DNA from: Gibbula magus
Lineage: Eukaryota > Mollusca > Gastropoda > Trochida > Trochidae
NCBI GenBank assembly: GCA_936450465.1
Contig: OW388289.1
Location: 77,550,593 to 77,614,592, forward strand
Direction of reading: 5' to 3'
DNA: 64,000 nucleotides
Under the pieces are notes generated by a model. The model saw nothing but the letters and a program-made list of their open reading frames with translations. It was not told the origin of the DNA and did no database searches. The position numbers and the translations under genes were made by a program. Position 1 is the stretch's first letter. Each line of letters opens with the position of its first letter. Positions 49,125 through 61,700 of this stretch are shown here, in pieces.

Positions 49125-50559
49125 CCATTTTCAACACTTGATAATTATTCCTATAATGATGATATACAATCACGTAAGGCAGTGCCAAACCTAATCTTAC
49201 CCATAAGGTTACATTAGCTGTTTATAAATGTGAAATTGCAAAGCGTCATTAGCAAACAAACTGGCAGTTTGAGTGATGAATATGTAACAGTATGCTGCGA
49301 AAAAATTATAAATTTTACATGACATTGTATATTTGAACATCGATTTTACATTTATAGCATAGGATTAACTGAACAATTTGAACCCATAAACATCCATCTG
49401 AATGTAACCGCAACCTAAAATAATGAAAGTCATCTCGAGCTCCGTGAAGTTGAGGCACGTATACTATATTAATATTCTCTGATAGTCAATTAAGGATAAA
49501 CGATTTAACCATTTAAGCATATACCACTCTGTCCCTGATTAAAGTGTAGATTTCCCGGTTATCACTTGACAGGTTCAGCTACTACAGTCAGATTGATCGT
49601 CAAGGTTAAAGTTACTTGAAATATAATGTAGCAATTTGTATTCTGATCAAGATAATCACAGTCACTGTTAACGCCTCAAAGCCACTGTGCATCGATTGAT
49701 TTTCATTAGAGAGACATAGGTGAGATTACAGGAATACCTATGGTTAGCAAGAGTTATCTTTCATGATCAGTGAATGATGGTACTTCATTTGTGTTTTCCT
49801 TTGTAACAGTACTAGTGACGTGAAAATGTGATATGACAATTATTTTAAAACTACTTAATCACTACCGAATTAGTTTGCCACTTAACATTAAGATATGTTT
49901 ATGATTAAAAAAAAGATTGACATAACTGAACTAATCAATATAATCCTTCCTGCGTTATTTGTAAAACAAATTATGTTTTTGTGATCCTAAAATGAAATGT
50001 CACGGGTTCAGGATGTGGGGCCTTATATTACAACATGACATTTGATGATTTTATTCCGATTCTGAACCAACATTTCCTAGCGCGTTGAATGACATGAACA
50101 ATGTTTGATAACCATCTCACGGTCAGAACGACGGCGTTTGTCGAGAAGGTGTGGCATCCTGTTTGTCCTAAGTCTACTGACACTTTTATACTGATTATCT
50201 ATTTACATTTTGCATACACATACACATTTATTATAAATATTTTCAAGTATGGTTCAGCATTCATTTTAACAAAGCAAACGTATTTTGTTTTTTATCAAGT
50301 TGAATGTTATCTGCATGTATCAGCCAAAATTGTTTTCAATGTGTGATCAAATAATTTTACCTAGGTCATATCGATTTGACAGTAGATTTTGCACAGTACC
50401 TTACCACTGTCACATACATGACATCACAATGATTTTACTTCAAGTAATGAATCACAATGAATTAACGTCATCCAGTTGATGACATCACAATGCCATGTCA
50501 TTATAAATACAATGACGTAATAATGGTGTGACAAGCATGCACCGGAAGTCTTGGGCTTT

Positions 50560-52050
50560 CTGTGTTCAAAGATGTAAAACTTTCATTGAAAAATTTAAGA
50601 AGCATTTTTTGGTGATAAATGGCTCACCCTTGTATCCTCTGATATTCTCAAATATAGTGACTTTTATCAACGATTGCAAAATTTAGTATTATCATTCCAC
50701 TTAAGTTTGTGTTTCAATGTATTACATTTCAAAGAAGATTGACCCGAGTCACAATTCAAATTTACTACAAGGTTAAAAAGACATTACAAGATAATGAGAT
50801 CGCCATCTGTTTATTTTGGACAGGAATAATGAAACTACACCTTTGCTTCGTGCTTAACATCATTTCAACACTTGCATGTTCAATTGACATTGTACAAGCA
50901 TCCATCCGAATGGAATAACATTCGGTTTTTGAAATGAAACTTTGGAAAAGTTTTTAAAAAAAGAAACATTTAATTTAAGAATCGTCTCGACAGCCATATT
51001 ACGATAGACTTGCTGCAGCTTTATAATATACTGTTTTTAATTAAAGAGTTTCAAAGACTATATCTTAAATTATGGGGCGGAAAACCATTATTGGTTGGAG
51101 GCGTAAACGCCTCCAACCTGTATACACAGTTGAAATTTCCCCTATATTACAGTTGGAATATTCTAATAATCACGTGACCGTGGGGGTTATCCAAAATAAT
51201 TACTGCAAAGAGAGATTTTGTCTAAACATTTCAAATTTTAACGACTGTTGTGTTATTTTGAATCTGAACGCTTGTAAACATAAGAGGTTTTCAATTCAAA
51301 AACCATTTTACACCTGAAAGAGCAGACATGTATCAATTCAATGCATAATTACGCACTGCAGTTCCGAAGAAACTTTAGACGCAAACATTAACCGGCGATG
51401 CAAGCATGTACAACACGCAAACCTTCCACACAGTTATCATTTTGTTCAATGCTAGTGAAAATGCATATGTATTGTACTCACTCTACTGATAATGTATTCG
51501 TGATAGTGAAGCATGTACATGTATAAACAATTCTAAGATGCCTACCGGTTAGAACAATAAAAAGAGTACTTTATCAGACAATAAAGGTTTACTTTTTTGG
51601 ATGACGTAACAATCGAATGACGTTCCCGCTGTTCCACGCCGCTCCCTCGTGATCAAGTGTGCCCATGGTAACGTAACATCAATTCGCCCTAGCCGTCTGA
51701 ACTCTTACATCGCAACCAATAAAGCGTGTACTCCTTTTCATGGTTTGCAACTTCTGCAGTCGGTCAAAATTAGCGGTCGGACAATGAACATAAACTTTTA
51801 TGACAGCAGGAAACATTTGATTAAGACAAAATACGTTCCGCCATCACTAATAGACTTGACCCAGCTCTACCAACAATTATTTTTGGAATGTCAGTCACGT
51901 GATCTTAGTTTAACTTAGGGGGTGGGTTTAACACATGGAATAGCCATCCGTTGGCTATGTGCATGGATTGTTAATATTTAAAGAATGTAAACAATAGTTT
52001 TATTTCCAAATTATTGGAAGCAGAATGTTATCTGTATCTGATCATTTGGC
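50560..52050. other. Copy-B-only stretch
   Basis: Part of the 2.8-kb segment missing from A. It contains the 51093 hairpin and a GC-richer patch at 51600-51930 with an 89-aa frame (51649-51918, MIKCAHGNVTSIRPSRLNSY onward). That frame has better codon texture than its neighbours but no recognised domain and no conserved partner. Confidence 0.35.
51093..51118. repeat. Perfect 12-bp hairpin with 2-base loop
   Basis: GGTTGGAGGCGT, AA, ACGCCTCCAACC. It is GC-rich within AT-rich DNA and has no following T run. It could be a protein-binding palindrome or a fold-back end. Confidence 0.6.
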
Positions 52051-52059
52051 ATCTTAGAA

Positions 52060-52175
52060 AAGAAATAAAGTTCGCTGTACCCCGTCTACCCCGTCCTCGT
52101 GCTTTAACTATAATAGTTCAGGGCAAAACTATACTTCATTACAAATACATTGGGGTACAGCGAACTTTTTTTCTT
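52060..52175. repeat. 116-bp hairpin element
   Basis: Arms of 24 bp with one mismatch (core AAAGTTCGCTGTACCCC at 52067-52083, perfect complement at 52152-52168) flank a 68-base interior. It is a miniature fold-back element or a pair of inverted ends. No gene is inside. Confidence 0.75.
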
Positions 52176-52581
52176 AAATATTGAACAGAACCATATCTAT
52201 GTCCAAAGTGAAAGCAACACGCATGGGGATACCGGGCCACTACCTTGGACTAAAAATATATCCATATGCCTTCCTTCCAAGATAAACCGAAATTTGCTTC
52301 ATAATCAATCGAATTGGTTTATTTTAGGTTAGCAAAATTTAACAAATGATTCAAATGATTGTATCCATGTCAATAGGTCTACATATTCTTATTGCTGGAA
52401 TCTAGTAATGACAAAACTCTCAACGTTTCGATTAAATCATAATATATGCCTACTTCAAAATATCTTCAAATAAATCGGGGAAGTTGAATATTGATTTTGG
52501 TTTTCAAATGAAAGATTATATATAATAGACTTTATTTATAAAGAACTAATGTGTGTAAACTGTTAATACACTATATAACTA

Positions 52582-53084
52582 AACTGACGGGCAAAAGAAA
52601 GTATAACGATCACTTGTTTTTGATTAATTTAATATTTTAAAGAAATGAGATGCATTTGATTATGGCACGATACAATAACAACTTTCAGCAGTAGTTTGAA
52701 TGACTTAATTGTTCACTGTTTTTTTTATTTAACTTAAATATCATTATTTAAAGTAGACGGTTAAGAAATGAAATGTTCATCAACATGACTCCTATCATGT
52801 TTAAATTTTTGTAAATATGTGTAGGACGAGGCACATTTATTGATTTTCATATAGAGTACATGTAGGTGTAATATGTCGATGAACAGTTGTGTTGTCGAAA
52901 TTAATTTGGGGGGATTTTAATTTAAAAAACAAAACTGCGTAGAGGTATTCTTTGACTGTTTTGCACTAATTTCCCAAACTAGTCAGTTTTTTAATACGAA
53001 GTCGAAAACTCGAATTATTTGACTTTGAAAATTATACATATGATAAATACAACTGACTGATATACTTTCTTTTGCCCGTCAGTG
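52582..53084. mobile_element. 503-bp Tc1/mariner-type MITE
   Basis: Terminal inverted repeats of 23 bp lie at 52582-52604 and 53062-53084, with 22 of 23 positions matching and core ACTGACGGGCAAAAGAAA. TA at 52580-52581 and 53085-53086 is the target duplication. The ends resemble those of the 793-bp elements (shared ACTGAC..GCAAAAGAAA), suggesting related transposases. No coding sequence is visible inside. It lies in a segment of copy B that is absent from copy A. Confidence 0.88.
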
Positions 53085-54304
53085 TATGTCACATAACTTA
53101 AACGATCGAGGTACAATTGTTATATTTAAGACATTTAAATTAAACAGTTAATTGTTTGATTAGTAATCAAAGCTTTATCCCTAAAAATACCACAATGCAG
53201 TCTCCATTTTGCTATATGTACATATGACATACATATCTTTTTTATTCTAATTTCTAGCCTTAACAAGATGCCTCCAATCATGACTTTTAAAAGGCTTTCC
53301 TTGTTTTGATTGAGACATATTGATTATAGTATATGCAGATAATTAGATTTATATTGACAATCTCACGGTACAATAAATCATAAATTTAACTGCAACAGGC
53401 TAAAGAGACAAATGTATGTTGATACTCCGATCCAGAAAGCTGTAAATGGATAACACAATATTTGTCTGAGTTACCAAAGCCTACAAAATGAATCAACAAT
53501 AGTTTTCACAATTCACATTTGGTCTTGCCAGATCCAAAGGGATTTGTTTCAGTTTGTAAATGTTTCAAAAACAAAGGTCGTTTCAAAAGTTGTATCTCTC
53601 ATTCTCGGTATATGAAAATCATCATGTCAAGTTAGCAACTATTACAAATAGTCTTTTGTTAATATGCATTTAAGTTAACACACATAAATAACAGATTAAC
53701 CCTCGCCAGTGACTTTATTGACACAGTTACTTGCGTCGTTGACAACAGATTAGCTTCGTGTCATAAACGTTTTTTATTTTCATTTTTTTAAAAAGGAGGA
53801 GACTTAGGTTGCACAAACGTCATACTCAGTAAGGCACGCATTAAAAAGATATTACGTTGGTGTCCTAATGGAGAATAAAGTTAAGCATCTCCTAGTGATT
53901 TTGATCTCGAGACGCACATACATGTACATACGTAATTGAGGGACTATGGTGAAGTTTTCCGCAATTGTGACAGGTAATGAGAACATGTCTAGACATTTGA
54001 GGATATACGAACACCACAACTAATTAATTCACGAATACATGTATTGATGTTAGACCTGGACCGGTAAATGAATGTTTGTGAAAGTGAAGAACAACATTAG
54101 ACTGCAGCATTTGCTGGATATACTGTTCGCCAGTCAGATTACCTTGAATCGTCAGGAGGTCGAGATTGCAATTGTGAATATTCATGACGTTTCGGAGTTA
54201 CTTACTTATTCTTACTCCTTCATTGGGTGTTTTGTTTGTTTTCTATTTGCCTGAATCACGGGAAACATGGATTTTCTGATATTTAGTACATGTAAGTTAC
54301 TTAA

Positions 54305-54794
54305 AGGTACATCCATTGTGTTGTTGGGGGTCAAATATGCCAAACGTTATAAATGGTCTTACTTTATCGAGAAGTACCAACTGTTACCGAAAACTACCAT
54401 TTTGATGACACTCGACTTAGTATATTGACGATATGAAGGTAAAAGTGTCGATTTCTGATCGAAAACCGGACAATGCACCGCGTGTGGCGCGCGCCAATGA
54501 GTCAAACGTAATTTTGGAATCATATTTAAACCAGATAAAATAAAACATTTGGGCTGATAATGTTTAATAGGTCATATAACTACTGTGCGTGTAAATAGGA
54601 CATGCACTTTCGGTTTCTGCACATGCATAATGATGTTACTCGATTTTAATTGGAAACTAGTAATTATGATATATTTGGCGATTGGGGATGAATATGCAAG
54701 CTTATTGAATTTGTTTGTATTGTAAACAGCATAGGTGGTGTGTTCGAACGTATTAAAGCCAAATCAAATTTTATGAAACACAATGGATGCACCT
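54305..54794. mobile_element. 490-bp TTAA-flanked MITE with visible empty site
   Basis: TTAA at 54301-54304 and 54795-54798 flanks 18-bp inverted ends (AGGTACATCCATTGTGTT on the left, 17 of 18 matching). In copy A the same position reads GTAAGTTACTTAATACA with a single TTAA at 35463-35466, a near-perfect empty site. This establishes both the boundaries and an insertion after the segmental duplication. No coding sequence is visible. Confidence 0.95.
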
Positions 54795-55204
54795 TTAATA
54801 CACTACAAATTTCGGGGCTACTCCGTTCCTTTCTACGGGTGGATAATGTTAAGGGTGAACAAAATGGTTAATATACATTGATATTTAAGAATCCAGAGAT
54901 GTATTGACTAAGCATATACAAGTTTAATGAAGACAGAGAAGCAAATGGGAATGTACAAACAATGAGTGCAATGAAAGGTGAACTGCAATGGGTGAGCGTG
55001 ATGTTTCCAGAGCATAGATGTAAATTACTAGTATATAAAAAGGCATTCAAATTATCAGAACATTTTAAAACAGAATTATCAGATTTAAACTGAAATGCAA
55101 AATAAACTGAAACAGTGTTTTTAAACGATGCGGCCAGTGTGAATGTATACACTTATTTGGTCATAAAAATATGTTTCCTCTTTGAACATGTGCATGCACT
55201 ACAG

Positions 55205-55690
55205 AAATGAAACCAACATGAAACTGGGTAATTCGAGTATCCACTTGGTTTCCATTCACTGAAACTAGGTAACTTGGTTTCCAACTGGAATCCATTTTGG
55301 ATTCATTGATTTGTCGAACAAGAAAATATGAACGATGGTATCCACTTGGTTTCCAGTTCTGGAATTTATAGTTGATGGTTTCATTGAATCGAAACCAACA
55401 TGAAACTGTGACTTTAGAAATGACTTGGTTTCCTGAAACCTGGAAACCAACATGAAACTGGGTAATTCGAGTATCCACTTGGTTTCCATTCACTGAAACT
55501 AAGTAACTTGGTTTCCAACTAGAATCCATTTGGATTCTTTTATTTGTGGTATTTTCCATTACTTATTTTGACCTAGGTTATTAGATGTTAGAGAGGATTT
55601 AGTTTCAATGCGAATATAAAGTTGAATACTTGGTATCCACTTGGTATCCGTTCACTGAAACTGAGTTTTCTACTTGAATCATTATAGATT
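55205..55690. repeat. Tandem repeat with 234-bp spacing and nested TGGTTTCCA motif
   Basis: A segment of about 105 bp starting AAACCAACATGAAACTGGGT at 55210 recurs at 55444 almost unchanged, and a weaker third version appears near 55630. The shorter motif CACTTGGTTTCCA repeats within each. The 132-codon minus-strand frame (55161-55559) stays open because of the repeat and encodes a repeated WKPSYLVSVNGNQVDTRITQ; without independent support it is treated as fortuitous. Copy A lacks this expansion (near 35740). Confidence 0.8.
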
Positions 55691-55699
55691 CATCTCCTC

Positions 55700-58190
55700 A
55701 GGAAAGTCATGATAAGCTCCGGTGAATTTCAGGAATAAAATGTTTATATTTTTACATTCAAATAACTTAGAATTGGGGAGTATCACATATATGGTTGAAT
55801 TTCACGCTGATATTCAAACAGATAGGAAATAAAGAAAATACACATTTAGTTCTTTACACTGTTCTTTATTCATCAACACAAATGGTCGATGTGCAACAAT
55901 AATACCATGGAAAGATAATTACAATTTGAAGATAACGAAATGCATAAAAGAGAACAGTATATTCCCAGTGCACAGCATTCCTCTTGCTAAATTAAAAAGG
56001 AATATCTAGTGGTGGATCCAGAGGAGTGTTTTAATGGAGAGAGAATGAAAGAGATAATCATTTACATAGGTCCAACACATACCGATAATCATTTGTTGGT
56101 TTGATTCAACTTATTGTGTATTTTTGTTTAGATTAAGAAATACAAATACAAATCAATCAGTCTTTTCAGTACCTCAAGGACATAACTGATTATAATCGAA
56201 ATCTCTACCCTGCGGACTGAACAGTATTATCAAATCAATGAAAAATATAAGAACATTTGTTATCTCACGAAAATCTTATATTATGTATTCGCCTTAAATA
56301 GTCTGTATTTAATAACATAAGGAAACTCGAGGCTGTAGATTGGTGATTACATTAAAACCATTTAGCTAGCCATAGTTTATAGCTTTATGCTTTCTTTGAA
56401 AAGAATTAAAAGTTTCAAATTACAAAAGTATTAAAATTGTCTGATATTTGTTCATTTTGAAATAAAGTTCTTACAAGGAACAGAATCTCGAACGATGCTA
56501 TTCTAGTATTTATTTATTCAGGAAATCAAGATGATTACAATTATTAGACTTTTCCCCTTTACAATTACTTCTAGGAGTTGTAGTTTTGACAGTAGATTTT
56601 GCACAATGCCCTGTCATCGTCAACCACAGGACATGAAAATGCTATACTTCTTCAAGTAGTCACATGTACATCACAATGCTACAAGTATGTACATAAACAA
56701 GATGAAAATATTATGATATGGCATCACCACACTGTACTGGATGTGTAATGACAGTACTGTGTTCAGATGCGTTCATTTTCGTTGAAAAAAAATAAGATGA
56801 AATCTCACCTGCATGTCAACATGCCGCGAATAACAACTTAATCATAACATATATCTATTAGGTATTTTCAGTCTTTAAATGTCCCTGTGGGATGACTTCT
56901 CAAGCAGGACTCATCTTGCATCCAATTCATTTAAGACAATCACTGGAAGATAGTCATATTCACCCGGTCCAACCTGTCTGGTTGACTGACTGGAATTGTC
57001 ATTTATTACTCAACAGTAAGTATTGTACTAAAACTGTATTGAAGATATTGGACAAAATGTTAGTAACATGAGACGTCCACAAGATAACACTTTCTCAACA
57101 ACTTTAGAATGTAGAACTGGTTATAGCACTTCTTTGAAATTTAAACATTGATATAGTATATGGTGTCGTTATGAAAAATTCAACTGATTGCTTATTGCTT
57201 CAATATGTGGAAACGACGTTGAATACATTTAAGACTGTTACATTTGCTATGAACTTCTATTTTATCTTAACATGATGAAAGGCAATCTGACCTTGTATCC
57301 CAAGAGTCTTAGGAATGCAATTGATCTCGTCTGTAACCTCCTTACAGATTATCAGAACATTTAAAGGTTCGTCGAGTCCTGTGTTTTATTTCCCTACAGG
57401 GTCGCTCGTCTGCCTTCTGTATTTACATAACAGTGAAATATATGACAGATAATGGACCCCGTTAGTTTCTGCGGCACCTTTGTTCATCTGGTCATTGATT
57501 CTTTGATAAGAATCTTTATTGAGGATGTATATATCTAATAATGGACACACGTGTCCTATAATATAAGGCTACTTGGATTATTTCAAGAACGCTTGGAGAT
57601 AGATAATCAATGAACTAATTCATTACATGTTTTATTATCCAAGTTTGCTTATGTTCTTACAAGTGAGTACAAATACATACACCTACAGTCATAACGTCTG
57701 TACAGCACAGGACAGAGTGTACAACCCTTCAAATGATTGAGTGAAGAGCCGTATGAATATATGTTGAGCTATCTTTCTTTATTATAACCATTTCATCATA
57801 GAAAGCTTCGTTTTCAAAGCACAAATGTCATCAAATACATAAAACAACCGTAAATAAGATTCATCACATAGAGAAACAATTTATCATTATATTATATGAC
57901 AAAGTGCTATTATTAACTAAATGTCAGTTGAACATTATTCAAATGATAATAAAACTAATATATCTTTTGATAATCATTTGATAGATGAAATCGGATACTT
58001 TAATGACAGAAATAAGATAACATTATGGTATTTTCTAAAGATAGTTAGTTGTGATTTCCTCTCATTTCCTTGTCCATGGACATTCTATCACTACATTGTT
58101 AGGAAAAAAATAAGAATATTCAAATAGGATTTGCCATTACAGAACTGATTAAAATGTATCAAAATGTTCATTAATATCATTCCATCTGTC
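55700..58190. other. Array sequence without recognised gene (copy B)
   Basis: 56040-56640 matches 35890-36540 plus 36930-36990, 56840-57580 matches 37700-38480, and 57600-58140 matches 38500-39050. Within it 57260-57570 is among the best conserved blocks of the array. 55700-56040 has no partner in A. Confidence 0.6.
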
Positions 58191-58198
58191 ATCACATG

Positions 58199-58525
58199 TG
58201 GAGCACAGTGGTGTAGTGGTTAGCATGTCTGCCTCTCACGCCAACGGCCCGGATTCGAATCCCGGTGGAGACACCAAACATTTGTGACCTGGGTCTTATA
58301 CTGTGTTGTGTCCTTGGGCAAGGCACTTCATCCACATTGCACTCAGTTCACCCAGCTGTACACATGGGTACCTGGACATGCGAACGTATGGACCTAATCG
58401 GTCGCGCGGAGCGCTTCATAGGCAGCACCGAAAGTATGATTCCTTCAGTGTAATAATTGTGTAGCGCCTTGAGCATGCATTGTGCATGGATATGTGCGCA
58501 TTATAAATATAATATTATTATTATA
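58199..58525 (+). mobile_element. tRNA-derived SINE
   Basis: The head is tRNA-like: an A box around GTGGTGTAGTGGTTAGCA (58207-58224) and a B box GGATTCGAATCCC (58251-58263), the pol III internal promoter. A central domain follows (TCCTTGGGCAAGGCACTT, then CACCCAGCTGTACACATGGG), then TGTAGCGCCTTGAGCATG and an ATT-rich tail. Copy A has the matching flanks joined near 39500 without the element. The 62-aa frame at 58265-58453 lies within it and is not a gene. Confidence 0.9.
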
Positions 58526-58790
58526 CCAGAAAATGTTTGGTAAGCTATAATGGGACTCTTTGCTAAGTACTAAAGTTAGTCTCTATGAAAGCGAAAAAGG
58601 TTATGTGATGGCGTTATTAATTATGTATATCATTGGATGTAATATAATAATATATATGACTGACGTTTTAAGCATATATATTCATTATAACGAATAGAAA
58701 TAAACTGATATGCTATAAAACTGAATGCATGATTTTTTAAAGAGAGTAATACAGAAATGTTGATATTCAACAAAACCTTTTCTGGCTATT

Positions 58791-61700
58791 TCTTCAAACC
58801 TATATATAATAGCATTTCAATGACATTGAACTTACATGTATTTCAACCATAATAAGTTTATTATATAACTATTTGTTTGAAAACACGTAAAACAATTTTC
58901 TGGAAATTTTATGACAGTTTGAACGTTTTGGAATTGGGAATAACACGTTTTACAATCACGGGAAGAGGGTGTTATCAGTCTATATTATTATTGTAATGTG
59001 TGACAGCACATATTTCATCTATCCCAAGCATATTCATATTTTCAATGCATGCCAACTCATCACATTATATAGTAGCTGCTCTGCTACTCAGTTCTGAGTG
59101 TTGTAATTGTTCTGAACACCTTTACCTAATGCTTGACAAGCTGAATCGAGTGACTTGAATGGCGAATGTAGAAATAACCAAACACAGAGCAAAGTTCTTC
59201 ACATCGGAACACAGATGACCGGTTAATAAAGCTAATGACATAACTTCAATGGTAGTGAGACAATGGATGTAGAAATGTCTTACAAACATTGATCAATCTC
59301 CTATCCTTTTGATCCTAAAGGTACTTTCTTAGATTCACTTGGCGTATTCGTGGAAACCTTGCAAAAGAGACAAAGCACCTTGAAGAAACACAGACAATAA
59401 GATAAACACTGTCGTACATTTACAACTGGTGTGAGATATTCCTTAACTAGAACATACAAACGTTTATCTTGAAAGATGAAGGTATTTAAAAGTGTTATCC
59501 ATTTGGTTTATACCCCTACGGATTAGTTGGAATAAGTAGCTGTCAGCATGGCGGTCTGTGAGTGCGTTTCCTTCTGTTCATCATTCTGACGCATATAATC
59601 ACTTTGATGTGTAGATCATACTAGGACACAATAGTTTCTCCAAACTTGTCCAAAATTCGACCATGATCCCTAGATATTCATGTGTTGGTCAGACCTGTAA
59701 ATGAAATATTATTGTCATGGAAAAATTACTTGAGAAGTGACTGTTATGTGACAGTTGTTCACACTCATAATTCGAGCTCAGACATTGAATGTTCGAATGT
59801 TAAAAACACCCTCAGGATTTCAGCGGACCTTTTCCCATATGGTATCCTGAGATCCTCTTCTTTGTTCATTTATTAGTGTTTCTGTATAGGTCCTTGGAAC
59901 GATTTATTCTATATATTCAATTGCTGATACGTTCCTGCACAGATGCTGATGAAATAGTGGAATAGTTGGCGTAAGCATTTCTGATGGAGTTTGTTTTAAT
60001 CAATAGTAACATGTCATGATAGTTTGGCATGTCTATTACTTTCTTTGTGTGTTCAGCATGGTGTGTATTGGCACATTTCGGCATGTTATAGACATTCCAC
60101 CACTTTGTGTGATGATAAGAGAGTAATACAGAATCAGAAATGGTCGTCCCCTGAGTCAATACAGGAAAATTGCCCTGTCACTTTTAATGTGAAGATGGTT
60201 GAACAGTGACTGTTAAATACAGTTGGACTTTCATTTATGTATCAGATGTTGAGACTTATCGAAGAGGTCACATTCGGACATATACATGTTTAATGTCTTA
60301 TCCTTGAACGAGTATTACGCTTCTTCATTCATCACCATCTTTTCTACTTTGGGATATTGGGAAATGATAGTTATTTCATCAACTTATGTTAGGTGGAGTC
60401 AATTTAAAAAAAAATTAAGTTTAAACTTTCAATAACACATTTAGTATCAGAAAGGAGGGGTGATGTAAAAGTACTCCTGGCAGTTATATGATTATTATAT
60501 TAACAGAAGCTTATTTCGATTGAATACTTTACAATTAATGAAGTATGAAAATGTTATAATTTTATATTGTCTTTTCCGAACTCTTAGAAATAAGATGAAT
60601 TTTGTCTGTATTATCAACATATAATTTATGATAAGATTTGATCTCTTCTGACATGTTGTAGTTTAACATTCCATTAAAGAGTCGTAATGACTGCTCTCCA
60701 CATTAGGTGCTACCGCGACGATACCCAACTAAGTTCAATTATATTTTATCTTTAGATAACTAACAGCTCAACTGAGCAATAATAACGAAACTGTGAATCT
60801 ACGAACGGATCATAGGCTTGTTTCACATATGTGAACAGCAGATGAAGATGAAGTGGTTTGGTTTTTCTAATATAAATCTATCTAATATGATTGATCGAAA
60901 CATGGACCAATTTAATGTTTAAACATTTCATGATCAACGATGTGAAAATGCACAACTTAAGCTTAAGGTTTTAATTCATGACTGTCATATCATCGTGTTG
61001 GTACATATTAAATGATTTGTTTTCATTGGGATAAAATAAGTTGAACTTGCCAACTGTAAAATGTTTTAGTTTTACAACATTCGTTGATTTTCAGAATTGT
61101 TGACAGCAAATGCATGCGTCTCAAAAGAAACAGCATCTATTGGATTTCAAAGGGAAATACGAGGGAAACAATTTGATGTCAATTACGTTCCCAGCTTCCT
61201 AGTCTTTAAATATATTCTTATACATTTTAAAGTAGATTGGCACAGATGCTCTGGTTTTCCAACCAGTTACGTCAAAAGAGGCAAACACACACATATTTAT
61301 TGAGTTTAAGTTACCTGTCGTAGTCACTTTGGTTTATTTTCTTTTGCATCGAGAGGCATTGAAAGGATTTACTTTCATACAAAACTGTAGTTCAAAATCG
61401 TGTATAATATTGTCCACGAAACACTATTTACGATGCGAAGGTAAAGATTTAATGTCCTAAACTTAGTGTATATTAGACATATCAGTCGAACTTGAGAATA
61501 ATCCTACATTCAAAATTTTTTTTCAAGTATCTTATGCTTAAAATGGTTACATTCCTTTATCACCGGGATGTGACTTATGAATCCCCGGAGTTTTCATACA
61601 TAAATATTTGCAAATATCTGTTCTAAGATTTCCTCCGATGAATGTGCAAGTTAAATGTGCAGAGACTAAAATTTAACAAATTATCTCAGGATAAATTGCT

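Larger units (their letters stand above)
39831..58790. repeat. Tandem segmental copy B (about 19 kb)
   Basis: This copy repeats the block order of copy A and is followed directly by copy C, so its length of about 19 kb is the best estimate of the unit. It has its own insertions where A is empty: a LINE fragment (44965-45395), a Helitron-like element (45914-46680), a TTAA MITE (54305-54794), a SINE (58199-58525), and a segment of about 2.8 kb at 50540-53310. It lacks about 300 bp that A (16440-16740) and C share. The copy-to-copy offset stays near 19.0-19.7 kb between B and C. Confidence 0.85.

Noticed and set aside
55161..55559. 132-aa frame as a real gene
   Set aside because: Open only through a DNA tandem repeat absent from copy A; kept as a low-interest finding.
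58251..58263. Functional tRNA gene
   Set aside because: A and B boxes are present, but the sequence runs into a SINE core and ATT tail with poor acceptor pairing.
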